64,000 nt of DNA from an uncultured Clostridia bacterium (GTDB taxonomy: Bacteria > Bacillota > Clostridia > Christensenellales > Pumilibacteraceae). A program made the translations under genes and the position numbers. Below the pieces are notes generated by a model. That model searched no databases. It saw nothing but the letters and a program-made list of their open reading frames with translations, and was not told where the DNA came from. Of this stretch, positions 36,214 through 45,283 are shown one piece after another; the stretch's first letter is position 1; each line of letters starts with the position of its first letter. Location: the NCBI GenBank assembly GCA_947175195.1, contig CAMWLQ010000004.1:62001-126000 (forward strand), written 5' to 3'.

Positions 36214-39200
36214 TTACTTTGTAACGTACTTTTGCACTGCGGCTTTAAGCGCCGCTTGTTCGGCTTGCGTGTTGTCAAAGTAGTCATGAATATGCACCTT
36301 GTGCAAAACCCAGCCCCTGCCCGACAGCGACGTCACGTACCGAGCGTTGTAGTCGAAAAAGTCGTAACGCTTTTGCACGGGCAATTCGCACCACACGCCT
36401 AGCTCGGCTTTGCTTAAATCCTTTGACAGCACCGCTATAGGTATGCGCACCGAGCCGTCCGTAACGCCGTAATCGGTTACAATACGTTCTTTTGCAATAC
36501 CCAAGCTCTCTATATAGCGTGCCACTGCGGAAATAAAGTGCTCGCCCTTTTCGGGTACTGCCGACACGAACTGACCGGAATTATCGGCAAACCGCTCCAC
36601 GCCCGCAAGATAGCTGCGAATAAACGCTATGCGGTCGTTGCCCGCCATTTGCCGCGACGTAAGCGTGTGAATGACGGTGACCTTATTCTTTGCGCGCGTG
36701 ACCGCCACGTTAAAAATATTCTTGCCCGTCGCGTCGCGGTTAAGCTCGCCGAACGCCAGCTTGACCTTGCCGTTTTTGTCCTTGCCGTACGTGAGCGAGA
36801 GAATAAGGTTGTCCGTTTCCTGACCCTGCACGCTCTCTATGGTGCGGAAAAACACCAGCTTGTCGGGCACGTCGTCAAAGTTGCGCCACGCCGTTTCTAT
36901 CATATCGTTGAGCTTTTTGTCGGCACGGACAAGGCTAAGCACGTACTTTAACTGCGCCTCGCCGAACGTGACCACGCCCACCGACGTGGACAAAACTCCG
37001 CGTTTTTTGTCGTAGTACTTGTCAAAATGCTCGTTGAGCGCGGCGAGGACCGCGTTTGCCTCGACGACGTTTACACCGTCCTCGCAACAGCCGTCGGCTG
37101 TGAGAATATCGGTAAAGCCGAGGTCGGGCGTCTTGGGCACCGTCGCGGGGAAGGTGCGCATATACGGGTAAAACTCGCGCTGCGAAAACTCGATAAGGCT
37201 TTCGGTCTTGCTGCGGTAGTGGCAAACAAGCTCCTCCGTGTCGAACGCGAGGTTGCCCAGCGCAAGACTGAGCGCCGATATATCGGTGTCCAGTGTAAGC
37301 TCTGTTGTTTCGTCGCTTATGCGCTTGCGGTTTTTCGTTTTAAAGTGCGTGAGCGGCGGCATTTGGAACTCGTCGCCCACCAGCACGCATTGCTTGCTAC
37401 GGAACAGCACGGGCAGCAAATCCACAGGCTCCATTTGGCTCGCCTCGTCCACTATTACCACGTCGAAGTTTTCGTAAGCCTCGCCGCGGAACAGCACGCT
37501 CGCCGTGGACGGCGACATTATAAAGCACTTTTTAAGCTTGAGTATAGCTTTTGCATACGTGCGGAACATTACCCGCAGCGACATGTTTATGCCCTTGTCC
37601 ACCGCCAAGAAATCAAAGTCGTCATCATCGGCGTCTATGCGCGCCATGCACAAGCTTTCGGTGCGCACGGCGTTGCACTCGTATATCTCGTTTTCCGCGT
37701 CGGTAAAATTCTTAATAGCAAGCTCGGCGGCTTTGCCCAGTCCGTTGCGGCGGTTGCCCAGCGTTGCGATCTTGCGGTCTATCACAAGCGCAAGGTACGA
37801 ATGAACGAACAAGTCCACAAACCGCTCGGTCGGCACGTCCACCCTGCCGTCCTCTATCGGCGCAAAAAACGCGTCGAGCAATGCGTTTTGCCTGCGCAAA
37901 ATATTGTCGTAGCTTAACGCCGCGCCCGCCGCCGACCTGTCCTTGGCTTGCGTTATCAATACCGCGCTATTTTTCGGCGTAACGCTCCACGGCGCTGCGG
38001 CATAGGCGTTTACAAAATACATAACGCCAAAGTCCTTCAGCTTTTTAACTACCGCCGCCACGTTTGACGCAAGCGCTGTTTCGCCCTGCAAAACAGTTAC
38101 AAATTTTTCCGTCATTTGCGCGTCGCAGTTAAACTGCGGGCAATGGTATATCCTAAGTAGCGCCGACAGCGACTGCGCCTTTAAAAGCGCATTATCGCCC
38201 ACGGCAATGCCGCACCTGCCGCACATTGCGAACAGCGCGGTATTCAGCTCGGACTGCGCTTGCATAAGCTCCACAGCCGATATAAAGCGATCTATTACGT
38301 AATCGTCGGGCGTTTTTACGTAGTCATTTGTTGCGGCTATAATTTCCGCTGCGGACTTGCACGCCGACACAAACTCGCGCATATCGACGCCGAATTTTTC
38401 GCTATGCTCGGCGACCGCGAGTATACATTCCGTTTGCTCTTTTGTAAGTGCGTTAAGTCCCACAACGTGCGCGAGCACGCCGCTAAGCCCGTTGATTTTG
38501 CCGTCACATTCGGCAATACGGTTGTAAGACAGCGCGGCTACCGCAAGCTCATTCAACGCAATATCGGTGCGCGAACACACGGCGCGGATTTTCTTTTCCG
38601 CTCCCTTCGCCTTGAAATCGAACAAGCCGATAGCGGGCTTATCGCCGCCCGCATACGGCGCTAACGCCGCGCACGCCTTGAGTAGCTGCCCGTCGTTAAG
38701 CTTAGCCTTGTCGAACACAAAAAGCACGTCGGCAGTTAGCGCATCGCGTTCCGATTTGAGCGCGTAAATATTTTTCACCGTTTCGGTAAACTTTGCCGCC
38801 GCTTTGTCCGTCATCTCGTCGCGCAAAAACAGCTCGGCATTATCGGCAACGTTGTTGACAACAGAAAGCTTGAGCCCGCGCACAGTCTTTACGTCCGACA
38901 CGTGCATAAAGCAGTCGGCTTTAACGCCGTCCGCAAATACGAATTTATCGGCATCAATCGCCACGGTCTTAGCGCGCTCGTACTTGTCCGCAAGCATTGT
39001 CAGCAGCTCGCCGTCGGTCTTTTTGAGCGTTGTAACAGCCTTTGCTATATCCCCGCCTTTAAGGGCGTTAGGCAGCGCCGCGTCATACAAATCGCCGTAA
39101 GTGCAGTCGCTCCACGGAATATCGCCGTGCGCTTTTTCAAGCCGTTCGATTACGGCGTTTATTCCAATCATATCGTCGGCAATTTCGCCGAGCGCGGATA

Positions 39201-40722
39201 AAGCACCGTCTATGTCCGTTTTGTCGGTTACGCCGTGCCACGGACTGAGCGCGACCTTTCCGTCACGCAATAGCCGCGCATAGTGTGCGGCGCACTCTTT
39301 GACACCAAGCAACAGCTTGTTGTAATCCTCGCGTGAAATTGCCGCCGCGCTGCCGCCGTCCGTAAACTCTATGACGGGCAGGTCGGCGTCCTTATAGTAC
39401 GTATCAAGCGCATCGTAATACGAGCCCCACGCGACGTCGCTGCCGAACACCTCGGCTTGATAGTCGCCAAGTGCTATCATAGCCTCCGCTTTGGCGCGAT
39501 CGGCGCGGCAGTATTTTAGGTCGTACTTTCCGTCGTAAACGTATTCCTTTTTGTTTTTGATAAGCCGCTTAAACTCGGCGCGCACCTCGGCGGGATTGAC
39601 CGCCGCGGCTTTTTGCTCGGTTTCGTAGTCGAGCAGCATTACAAACTTTCTAAGCCGCTCTGGCAGCTTTGCATACACCTCGGCAAGCGCGGAAAGCTTT
39701 TCGGATGCGACAAGCACGCTTTTGCCCTGCGCAAGCAACGTGGCAAGCATGTTGGCTATGGTCAGAGTTTTGCCCGTTCCGGGCGGACCCTTTATAATCA
39801 TAGACTTTCCTGCCGCTACCTTGCCGATAATATTATCCTGCACGCTGTCGGTGGGCAGTACGGGACGAGTAGTCACCTCGCACTCGTCCGTATCGGGCAA
39901 CGGCGCACCGCCGCCGAATACACGCCGTACAAGCGGATGCGCGTAAATCTTTTGCTTGTTGCGCCGCACGTCGTAGTACATGCAAATGTCGCTGTGGTTG
40001 TACTGCGCAATCGTAATTATATCTTTATCGAAGGACACGCTACCGCCGATAGCGGACACAAACTCGCTTACACGGTTCATATACTCCGTGCCGTCAGCCA
40101 GCTTGTCCAAATCGATAGCGTCGTCAAAGCTTTGTCCCGCGCCGTTGGGGTGCGGAAAATTAGAGGTAACGCTTTCCGCAAGCTCGTCCTGCATACGCGC
40201 AATAAGGCAGGGATTAAAATACGCGTCGTCGTCCACAAACTCTATTTCCACATTGCCGGTGTTTGTGCCGCGCACAAGCCGAATGGGAAAAATAAGTAAC
40301 GGCGAATTAACCGATTTTATCTCGTCGCCGTGCGCAACCGCCCACGACAGCAATCCCACGCCCAAAAACAGCGGGTTGTTGCCCTTTAAGTCGAGCGCGT
40401 TGTACGCGGCGGAAATAAACTTATCAAGTGCGGCGGCATTTTTGTTGCACGCAAGATCAGCCCAGTCCCACTGCTCGGTGAGCGTGCTGTTTACCGTCGC
40501 TTTTACAAGCGCGCTGCCGCTGAGCACGGTCTTGTTGGACGGCTTGCCACGGCGGGCGCGAATTACGTTAAGCATAGTGCGGCTGTTGTCGCCGCTTGCG
40601 CAAAACAGGCGGTACGCCTTGTCCGATCCGCCCTCGCCTATCACGCCCACGTCGAGCAGCCTGTTGCCGCGCACGTCGTCGGTGTGTAGTAATCCTTTGA
40701 TAAACTCGTCCAAAAATTCCAT
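36214..40722 (-). CDS. Giant SF1 (UPF1-like) helicase with DUF4011-like front and degenerate Vsr-like nuclease tail
   Basis: A 1502-aa protein. The N-terminal region (about 110-180, NPLFLGVGLLSWAV and SPLLIFPIRL) matches the DUF4011 type. Walker A is GPPGTGKT (312-319). A very long helical insertion follows, then DEASQ (Walker B), VLVGDEFQMPPL (motif III), ESVQGQETDNLI and NVAVTRAKNKV (motif VI). The last 110 residues follow the MTES_1575/Vsr-like endonuclease pattern (RIPIAV, LGVWCEL, GRGWVLHKVHIHDYFDN), but the expected catalytic Asp (RIDxAV) is Pro and the E-C-D triad is W-C-E, so cleavage is unlikely. Probably a nucleic-acid motor with a binding tail. Confidence 0.86.
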   Translation of the reverse strand: MEFLDEFIKGLLHTDDVRGNRLLDVGVIGEGGSDKAYRLFCASGDNSRTMLNVIRARRGKPSNKTVLSGSALVKATVNSTLTEQWDWADLACNKNAAALDKFISAAYNALDLKGNNPLFLGVGLLSWAVAHGDEIKSVNSPLLIFPIRLVRGTNTGNVEIEFVDDDAYFNPCLIARMQDELAESVTSNFPHPNGAGQSFDDAIDLDKLADGTEYMNRVSEFVSAIGGSVSFDKDIITIAQYNHSDICMYYDVRRNKQKIYAHPLVRRVFGGGAPLPDTDECEVTTRPVLPTDSVQDNIIGKVAAGKSMIIKGPPGTGKTLTIANMLATLLAQGKSVLVASEKLSALAEVYAKLPERLRKFVMLLDYETEQKAAAVNPAEVRAEFKRLIKNKKEYVYDGKYDLKYCRADRAKAEAMIALGDYQAEVFGSDVAWGSYYDALDTYYKDADLPVIEFTDGGSAAAISREDYNKLLLGVKECAAHYARLLRDGKVALSPWHGVTDKTDIDGALSALGEIADDMIGINAVIERLEKAHGDIPWSDCTYGDLYDAALPNALKGGDIAKAVTTLKKTDGELLTMLADKYERAKTVAIDADKFVFADGVKADCFMHVSDVKTVRGLKLSVVNNVADNAELFLRDEMTDKAAAKFTETVKNIYALKSERDALTADVLFVFDKAKLNDGQLLKACAALAPYAGGDKPAIGLFDFKAKGAEKKIRAVCSRTDIALNELAVAALSYNRIAECDGKINGLSGVLAHVVGLNALTKEQTECILAVAEHSEKFGVDMREFVSACKSAAEIIAATNDYVKTPDDYVIDRFISAVELMQAQSELNTALFAMCGRCGIAVGDNALLKAQSLSALLRIYHCPQFNCDAQMTEKFVTVLQGETALASNVAAVVKKLKDFGVMYFVNAYAAAPWSVTPKNSAVLITQAKDRSAAGAALSYDNILRRQNALLDAFFAPIEDGRVDVPTERFVDLFVHSYLALVIDRKIATLGNRRNGLGKAAELAIKNFTDAENEIYECNAVRTESLCMARIDADDDDFDFLAVDKGINMSLRVMFRTYAKAILKLKKCFIMSPSTASVLFRGEAYENFDVVIVDEASQMEPVDLLPVLFRSKQCVLVGDEFQMPPLTHFKTKNRKRISDETTELTLDTDISALSLALGNLAFDTEELVCHYRSKTESLIEFSQREFYPYMRTFPATVPKTPDLGFTDILTADGCCEDGVNVVEANAVLAALNEHFDKYYDKKRGVLSTSVGVVTFGEAQLKYVLSLVRADKKLNDMIETAWRNFDDVPDKLVFFRTIESVQGQETDNLILSLTYGKDKNGKVKLAFGELNRDATGKNIFNVAVTRAKNKVTVIHTLTSRQMAGNDRIAFIRSYLAGVERFADNSGQFVSAVPEKGEHFISAVARYIESLGIAKERIVTDYGVTDGSVRIPIAVLSKDLSKAELGVWCELPVQKRYDFFDYNARYVTSLSGRGWVLHKVHIHDYFDNTQAEQAALKAAVQKYVTK

Positions 40723-40747
40723 TCGTAGTACCTATATATCACAAATC

Positions 40748-42646
40748 TTACGTAAAGTCAATACCGTTCCAGTATTCGTCCAGTCCGCGCCGACAGTCGA
40801 TTTCAAACGCGTATGCGTCCGCCTCGTAAATATGCACCTTGTATACGTTTGAGCGCGTGTTGCGGTCGTACGCCTGTTCGAGCGTTTCCCGCCACTTACA
40901 CGACCTGCCGTAGGTTATGCCCATATGGTCGTAATACCACGGCGACCAGTTTCCGCCCATAAGCCGAGCCTGCAACGCGTGAAAGCTTTCGTGCACTATC
41001 GCGTCGCGCATCCACGAAACGTCCTGCGCCGAGGAGTACTTGAACACAATACGCTTGCCGCCGTCGTAGCACAACCCGCCCGCGCTGCCGTTTTCCATTT
41101 CGTCGGCGATTTCCACTATCGGGTCGATAGGTATGCCGAGCACGCGGTAAACCAGCTTGACCGCAAGCGCGGCGCGACCTTCCATATCACCGCGTTCCAG
41201 CCTGCTCCACACCGAGTAATCGTCCGTGCCCGTAGTGCAGTACCGCGCGAGCAAGCCGCACTTGCCGAACACCGTGGCATTGCTTTCCACTATCTTTTTT
41301 ACGTTGTTAATATCTATCGCGGGTATGCCGTCATAGTCGAATTCGCCCGCGCCGTTATCGGCACTGCCGCCGCCGCGAAAATCGCCCCAGCCGTCGTCTA
41401 TAAACAGCATTGCCGATTTGATACGCGACAAGTACCGCTTGGCGGCGTCAGCATTGCCAGCGGAAATCTTGCGCCCGCGCGTCATCCAGTTAGAATGGTG
41501 CTCGGGGCGCACAATCTCGTTAAGCCCCGCAAAGCCCAAAAACGGCATGTCGCGCAACGCCGCGCGCGCCGCAGTATCGTCCGCCATTTTGAGCGACGTA
41601 AGCTCGTCCACAGTCGCCTCGAACGCCGGCATAGTTATATAAGATTCGCTTATATCGAGCGCACTCAAGTCCTCATACTGCACCGCCGCGGTCAGTCCGT
41701 CGTCGTACAGCGCGCCGCCCTGCACGTCGGCAATAAACACGCGCGTACCCGCCTTGCCCGCCGCCATTGCCGCGCGCAAAAAGTACGTGCGGTTATCCTC
41801 GGGAATCATGTCGGTATTGGATACGAACAGCGCGCACTTTTTGTATTCGGCATAACAAAAAACCTTGTCTATGCCGTCGCGCGAGCCGCCGACCGAATTA
41901 ATATTGAACTCGTAAATTTCCATATCGCGCGGTATGGCGTTGGCTGCATACAGCCGCGCCTCGTCAGTAAACGGCGTGTTTAGTATAAGCGCGTTAGCCT
42001 TGCCACCCTCGTCACATTCGGGCGTGGGAAAGTAATCGCAGTCGCGTAAATTCAGTCGTTTTACCGCCACCGTGCGTTCAAGCGCTTTGGCGTACGCGCC
42101 GCAAATGCCCGCCTTCCAGCTTTCCAAGCTCTCCGCTATATCGCCCGACAACGTGGGGAAAACCACGCCGTCCTCAAACGGTGAGGTCATGCCCGCATTA
42201 AGCAATCCGTCTATAAGCTCGGTCGCGTTTTGTATTATCTTTTTGCCGTTTAGCGCAAGCGCGTTTTCGCTGCTCGCCTGCGCGGAAATTTCCTTTTTTG
42301 TGTCTATGTACCGCGCGAACAGCGTGACAAACTTTAGCGTGTTTTCCATTGCCGCGGCGCTCTTGTTGTAGCCCTTTTCTTTGGCTATCGGCAGGTTTTG
42401 CTCGACAAAGTTTTTCAGCTTGTCAACAAGATTGCCGTCAAAGTCGGGAGATAAACATTTGAGCCCGAAAATCTTGCATGCCAAACGCATGCGCAGCGCA
42501 TCGGCGTTTGCGCGGTTATTGTCGTTTAGCGCGGGTATTAGCAAAAGCTCCTCTATAGAGGCAAGCGCACTGTCCAGCGCCGTTATATCGGTCGAGTAAA
42601 TGTACTCGGTATTTGCGTCGGTAATTACCTGTTTAAAATTGATCAT
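40748..42646 (-). CDS. HExxH zincin-type protein
   Basis: A 632-aa protein. The N-terminal half is helical; a middle alpha/beta region (about 225-390) contains a vWA/Rossmann-like run (KCALFVSNTDMI, TRVFIADVQGG). The C-terminal part carries HESFHALQ (HExxH at 552-556) and a downstream YEADAYAFE (about 607-615), the spacing and flavour of a glutamate zincin. It is therefore a predicted metalloprotease, or a peptidase-fold protein. Start codon overlaps the stop of the coiled-coil gene by 4 nt (coupled). No signal peptide, so cytoplasmic. Confidence 0.68.
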   Translation of the reverse strand: MINFKQVITDANTEYIYSTDITALDSALASIEELLLIPALNDNNRANADALRMRLACKIFGLKCLSPDFDGNLVDKLKNFVEQNLPIAKEKGYNKSAAAMENTLKFVTLFARYIDTKKEISAQASSENALALNGKKIIQNATELIDGLLNAGMTSPFEDGVVFPTLSGDIAESLESWKAGICGAYAKALERTVAVKRLNLRDCDYFPTPECDEGGKANALILNTPFTDEARLYAANAIPRDMEIYEFNINSVGGSRDGIDKVFCYAEYKKCALFVSNTDMIPEDNRTYFLRAAMAAGKAGTRVFIADVQGGALYDDGLTAAVQYEDLSALDISESYITMPAFEATVDELTSLKMADDTAARAALRDMPFLGFAGLNEIVRPEHHSNWMTRGRKISAGNADAAKRYLSRIKSAMLFIDDGWGDFRGGGSADNGAGEFDYDGIPAIDINNVKKIVESNATVFGKCGLLARYCTTGTDDYSVWSRLERGDMEGRAALAVKLVYRVLGIPIDPIVEIADEMENGSAGGLCYDGGKRIVFKYSSAQDVSWMRDAIVHESFHALQARLMGGNWSPWYYDHMGITYGRSCKWRETLEQAYDRNTRSNVYKVHIYEADAYAFEIDCRRGLDEYWNGIDFT

Positions 42647-44169
42647 CTATCGTCGTCCGAAAACAGCGTGCTGCGCTTAACCTTGACCTCGGGCTTTTGC
42701 TCTTCGGTTTTTTGCGGTTGCTGCTGCGCCTGCAGGATTGCCGCAAGCTCGGGCGACAATTCGGAAGATACCTGTTCCCTGCTGCTCCTTTCGCGCTCGA
42801 TAATAGCCTGCCTGTCCGTTTCGGGTATAGCCGCCCTGCGCCCGCGCACAAGCCCGTCCATTTTGAGCCTGTCGCCCGACACCGACAAATTGTTTATGCT
42901 GTCGTTGATGCCGGCGATAATGCTGTGTATGCTCTCTATGGCGATAGACTGATTTTTGTCGCTCAATCTTCCGCCCATCATGTCTATCAGCGCGTTAAAG
43001 TCCACGCCGTAGATTATATCGGACAAAAGCACAAGGTCGTTTTTGAACTGACCGAGTACGCCGATAACGCTTTCCAACTCGTTATAGATTATTTCGCGCT
43101 GTTCAAGACTGGCTTTAAGATAATCGGGACCGCTCACCTCGCGCAGGGTGGACACAGTATACAGCAGGTCGTCCTCCTTGGGCTTGAGGCTTTTTATTTT
43201 GCGGTCGGCGGTGGCAAGATCGAATTCGCCGTTTTGGAACGCGGCAACTATATCCGCCTTTTGCTTTTTGATGTCGTCAAGACCTTTTTCGCATTCGTCT
43301 ATTTTGTCTTGGCGGGCTTTGTCGCGCTCGTCTATTTGCGTGCGAATAGCGGTAATATCCGCCTTTTCGGTAGCCATACGGCTAAGGAAGGTATCGAGCA
43401 TTTCCAGCGACGCCCTGCCCTCGACAACCGCCGCCAAAGCGTCGTTGTTTTTGAACACGTGCTGTTCCTTGACACGCTCCTTGCGCGTGACGCCCACGTT
43501 GAGCGCGCCCCACGCCTCTATCGCCTCCAACGCCTTTTTCAGCTTGGATATGGACACCGACTGAAGATTGTTGCGCGAGCAGTCCTCACGCCAAACCTTG
43601 ATTGCGGCAATCGCCTCGTCCGAACGGCTTTGCGCCGTGCGGCTGCTGGTGTCCCCTATGTTGTCCATTGCGGCAAGCATTTGTTCCAAGATTGTTCGGC
43701 TTTGCTCCAACAGCTCGAACTGCTTTTCGTTTACGTTCAAGAGTCCTTGTCCGCTACTGCGCAATTCCGTCATTGTGTTTACCGCGACAATGCTTGATTC
43801 TATGCACTCTTTTAGCGGCTCGGTAACGTTGATGACCGCCTTGCGTGCTTGTAATTCCTTTTGCAGCAAGCCGTCCGCCTTTACCGAATACTTGGTAAGC
43901 TTGCCTATTTGCTCGTTGCCCAGCTCGGTGAGCGCAACCACAATATCGGACAATCCGTCCAGCGCGCTTTTGCACGTTCCGTCAAACCCGTTGTTTATGC
44001 CGTGCACGCACATATCCCACATGCCGTTTACTATGCGATCGGCAAGCTCTTTGGGTCCGTCGAACATGGAATGTCCCGTCAAGTACGAGTCGGTAAACTT
44101 TTTGTTGAGCGACAATCCGTTTTTGCGCGCTACGTCTTGGATGGATTTTACTTTTTCGATAGTGGTCAT
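42643..44169 (-). CDS. Long coiled-coil protein of unknown family
   Basis: A 508-aa almost entirely helical protein. Heptad-rich tracts span about 95-180, 205-330 (charged, DERDKARQDKIDECEKGLDD) and 345-430; a Gln/Pro-rich end (about 455-495, LQAQQQPQK) precedes a short basic tail. Segment LRSSGQGLLNVNEKQFELLE and the general plan recall toxic-anion-resistance (TelA)-like coiled coils, but this cannot be settled by eye. SD GGAG precedes the ATG. Possible scaffold of the operon's complex. Confidence 0.68.
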   Translation of the reverse strand: MTTIEKVKSIQDVARKNGLSLNKKFTDSYLTGHSMFDGPKELADRIVNGMWDMCVHGINNGFDGTCKSALDGLSDIVVALTELGNEQIGKLTKYSVKADGLLQKELQARKAVINVTEPLKECIESSIVAVNTMTELRSSGQGLLNVNEKQFELLEQSRTILEQMLAAMDNIGDTSSRTAQSRSDEAIAAIKVWREDCSRNNLQSVSISKLKKALEAIEAWGALNVGVTRKERVKEQHVFKNNDALAAVVEGRASLEMLDTFLSRMATEKADITAIRTQIDERDKARQDKIDECEKGLDDIKKQKADIVAAFQNGEFDLATADRKIKSLKPKEDDLLYTVSTLREVSGPDYLKASLEQREIIYNELESVIGVLGQFKNDLVLLSDIIYGVDFNALIDMMGGRLSDKNQSIAIESIHSIIAGINDSINNLSVSGDRLKMDGLVRGRRAAIPETDRQAIIERERSSREQVSSELSPELAAILQAQQQPQKTEEQKPEVKVKRSTLFSDDDR

Positions 44170-44179
44170 TGGGTAACTC

Positions 44180-45280
44180 CTATTGTTTTGCTACTTTATT
44201 TATAAGGTCCTCTGTTGCATGCGCGAACGACTCCAGCCGCGATTTGTACATAAGCACGTCGTCCTCGCTGAACACAAAGTCCGTTTGGACCGCCGCGCCG
44301 CTCATAGCGTCGATTATTCTTTTTATGCCGGTGTACTCGCCCAAGCCGCTGTTTTGGCGCAAGGTCTTGGCAATGCGACGGCACTTGCTTTCCGATATGC
44401 CGTGCGAGCCGCCGCCGTTGAAAAAGTACAAATAGTAGGCGCTGTCGGGCTCGATGGCGTTTACGTCCTCCTCCGTCTTGATAGTACGGAATTCGCCGTT
44501 GTCCGCGTCAAATAATACTATAAGCATTTTTCGCGCAAAAGTCAATAGTTTGCTGTCACTATGCTTGCCGTTTGCGCGAATTGCGCTGAGCTCGACGTAC
44601 TCGCCCCTGCCCAAACGCATAATGCCGAACAGCGGCGCACGCTCCTTGTTAAAGCATGTTTGCAATACCGACAGCACGTGCAGGGCGCGGCTTTCGCCCA
44701 CAACGCGTTCCGCGCCGTCGTCGTCGGGTATGGTCAAGCCCAAAGCAATAATCTTTTCCCGCTCGTCGTGATAGTTGAGCTCGCCCACGTGCCTAAAGCT
44801 TTCGGGCAGCTTTTTGAGCAGCTCCAAATAATGCTTAGCCGCGGCGGAGCGCAGCTTGATGCAGCTTTCGGCGTAGTCGCGGTCGGCGGGGCGCTCTTCC
44901 ATTTCGGGCATTGTGCTCCACACCAGCTTGTAGTACTCGTAGGCTATGCGAAAGCTCTCCGTAATATCGGCGGAAATATAACCGTGCTCGTAATAAAACC
45001 CCAGCCGAATAAGCGCCTTTGGATTGCCCATGCGCGCCGCCGTGCGGCAGTACTCTATTGCCATACCGAGCTCACGCTCGTAAAGAGCCGCGTCCTTTTG
45101 GCTTTTGAGCGCGCGCAAATAGCACAGCTCGGACAGCTTGAACGTTTCGTCGTTTTCCTTGTTGACCTTGACGGCGATAGACTTTATGCTGACCACCGCC
45201 TTGCACGACGGGCACGCCCAGTCGCCGTTGTACAGCTCGAGAGGCTTTACTATATTCTTGTTGCAATTACTACAAATCAT
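44180..45280 (-). CDS. Zinc-ribbon protein with Sel1/TPR-like repeats
   Basis: A 366-aa protein. A zinc ribbon is at the N-terminus (CSNC at 3-6 and CPSC at 23-26). A helical repeat region follows (about 50-170), with AIEYCRTAARMGNPKALIRL and FYYEHGYI of the Sel1-like type. The second half (about 195-366) is alpha/beta and unrecognised. Start preceded by GGAGG. Likely an adaptor recognising a nucleic acid or protein partner in the operon's complex. Confidence 0.68.
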   Translation of the reverse strand: MICSNCNKNIVKPLELYNGDWACPSCKAVVSIKSIAVKVNKENDETFKLSELCYLRALKSQKDAALYERELGMAIEYCRTAARMGNPKALIRLGFYYEHGYISADITESFRIAYEYYKLVWSTMPEMEERPADRDYAESCIKLRSAAAKHYLELLKKLPESFRHVGELNYHDEREKIIALGLTIPDDDGAERVVGESRALHVLSVLQTCFNKERAPLFGIMRLGRGEYVELSAIRANGKHSDSKLLTFARKMLIVLFDADNGEFRTIKTEEDVNAIEPDSAYYLYFFNGGGSHGISESKCRRIAKTLRQNSGLGEYTGIKRIIDAMSGAAVQTDFVFSEDDVLMYKSRLESFAHATEDLINKVAKQ

Positions 45281-45283
45281 ATT

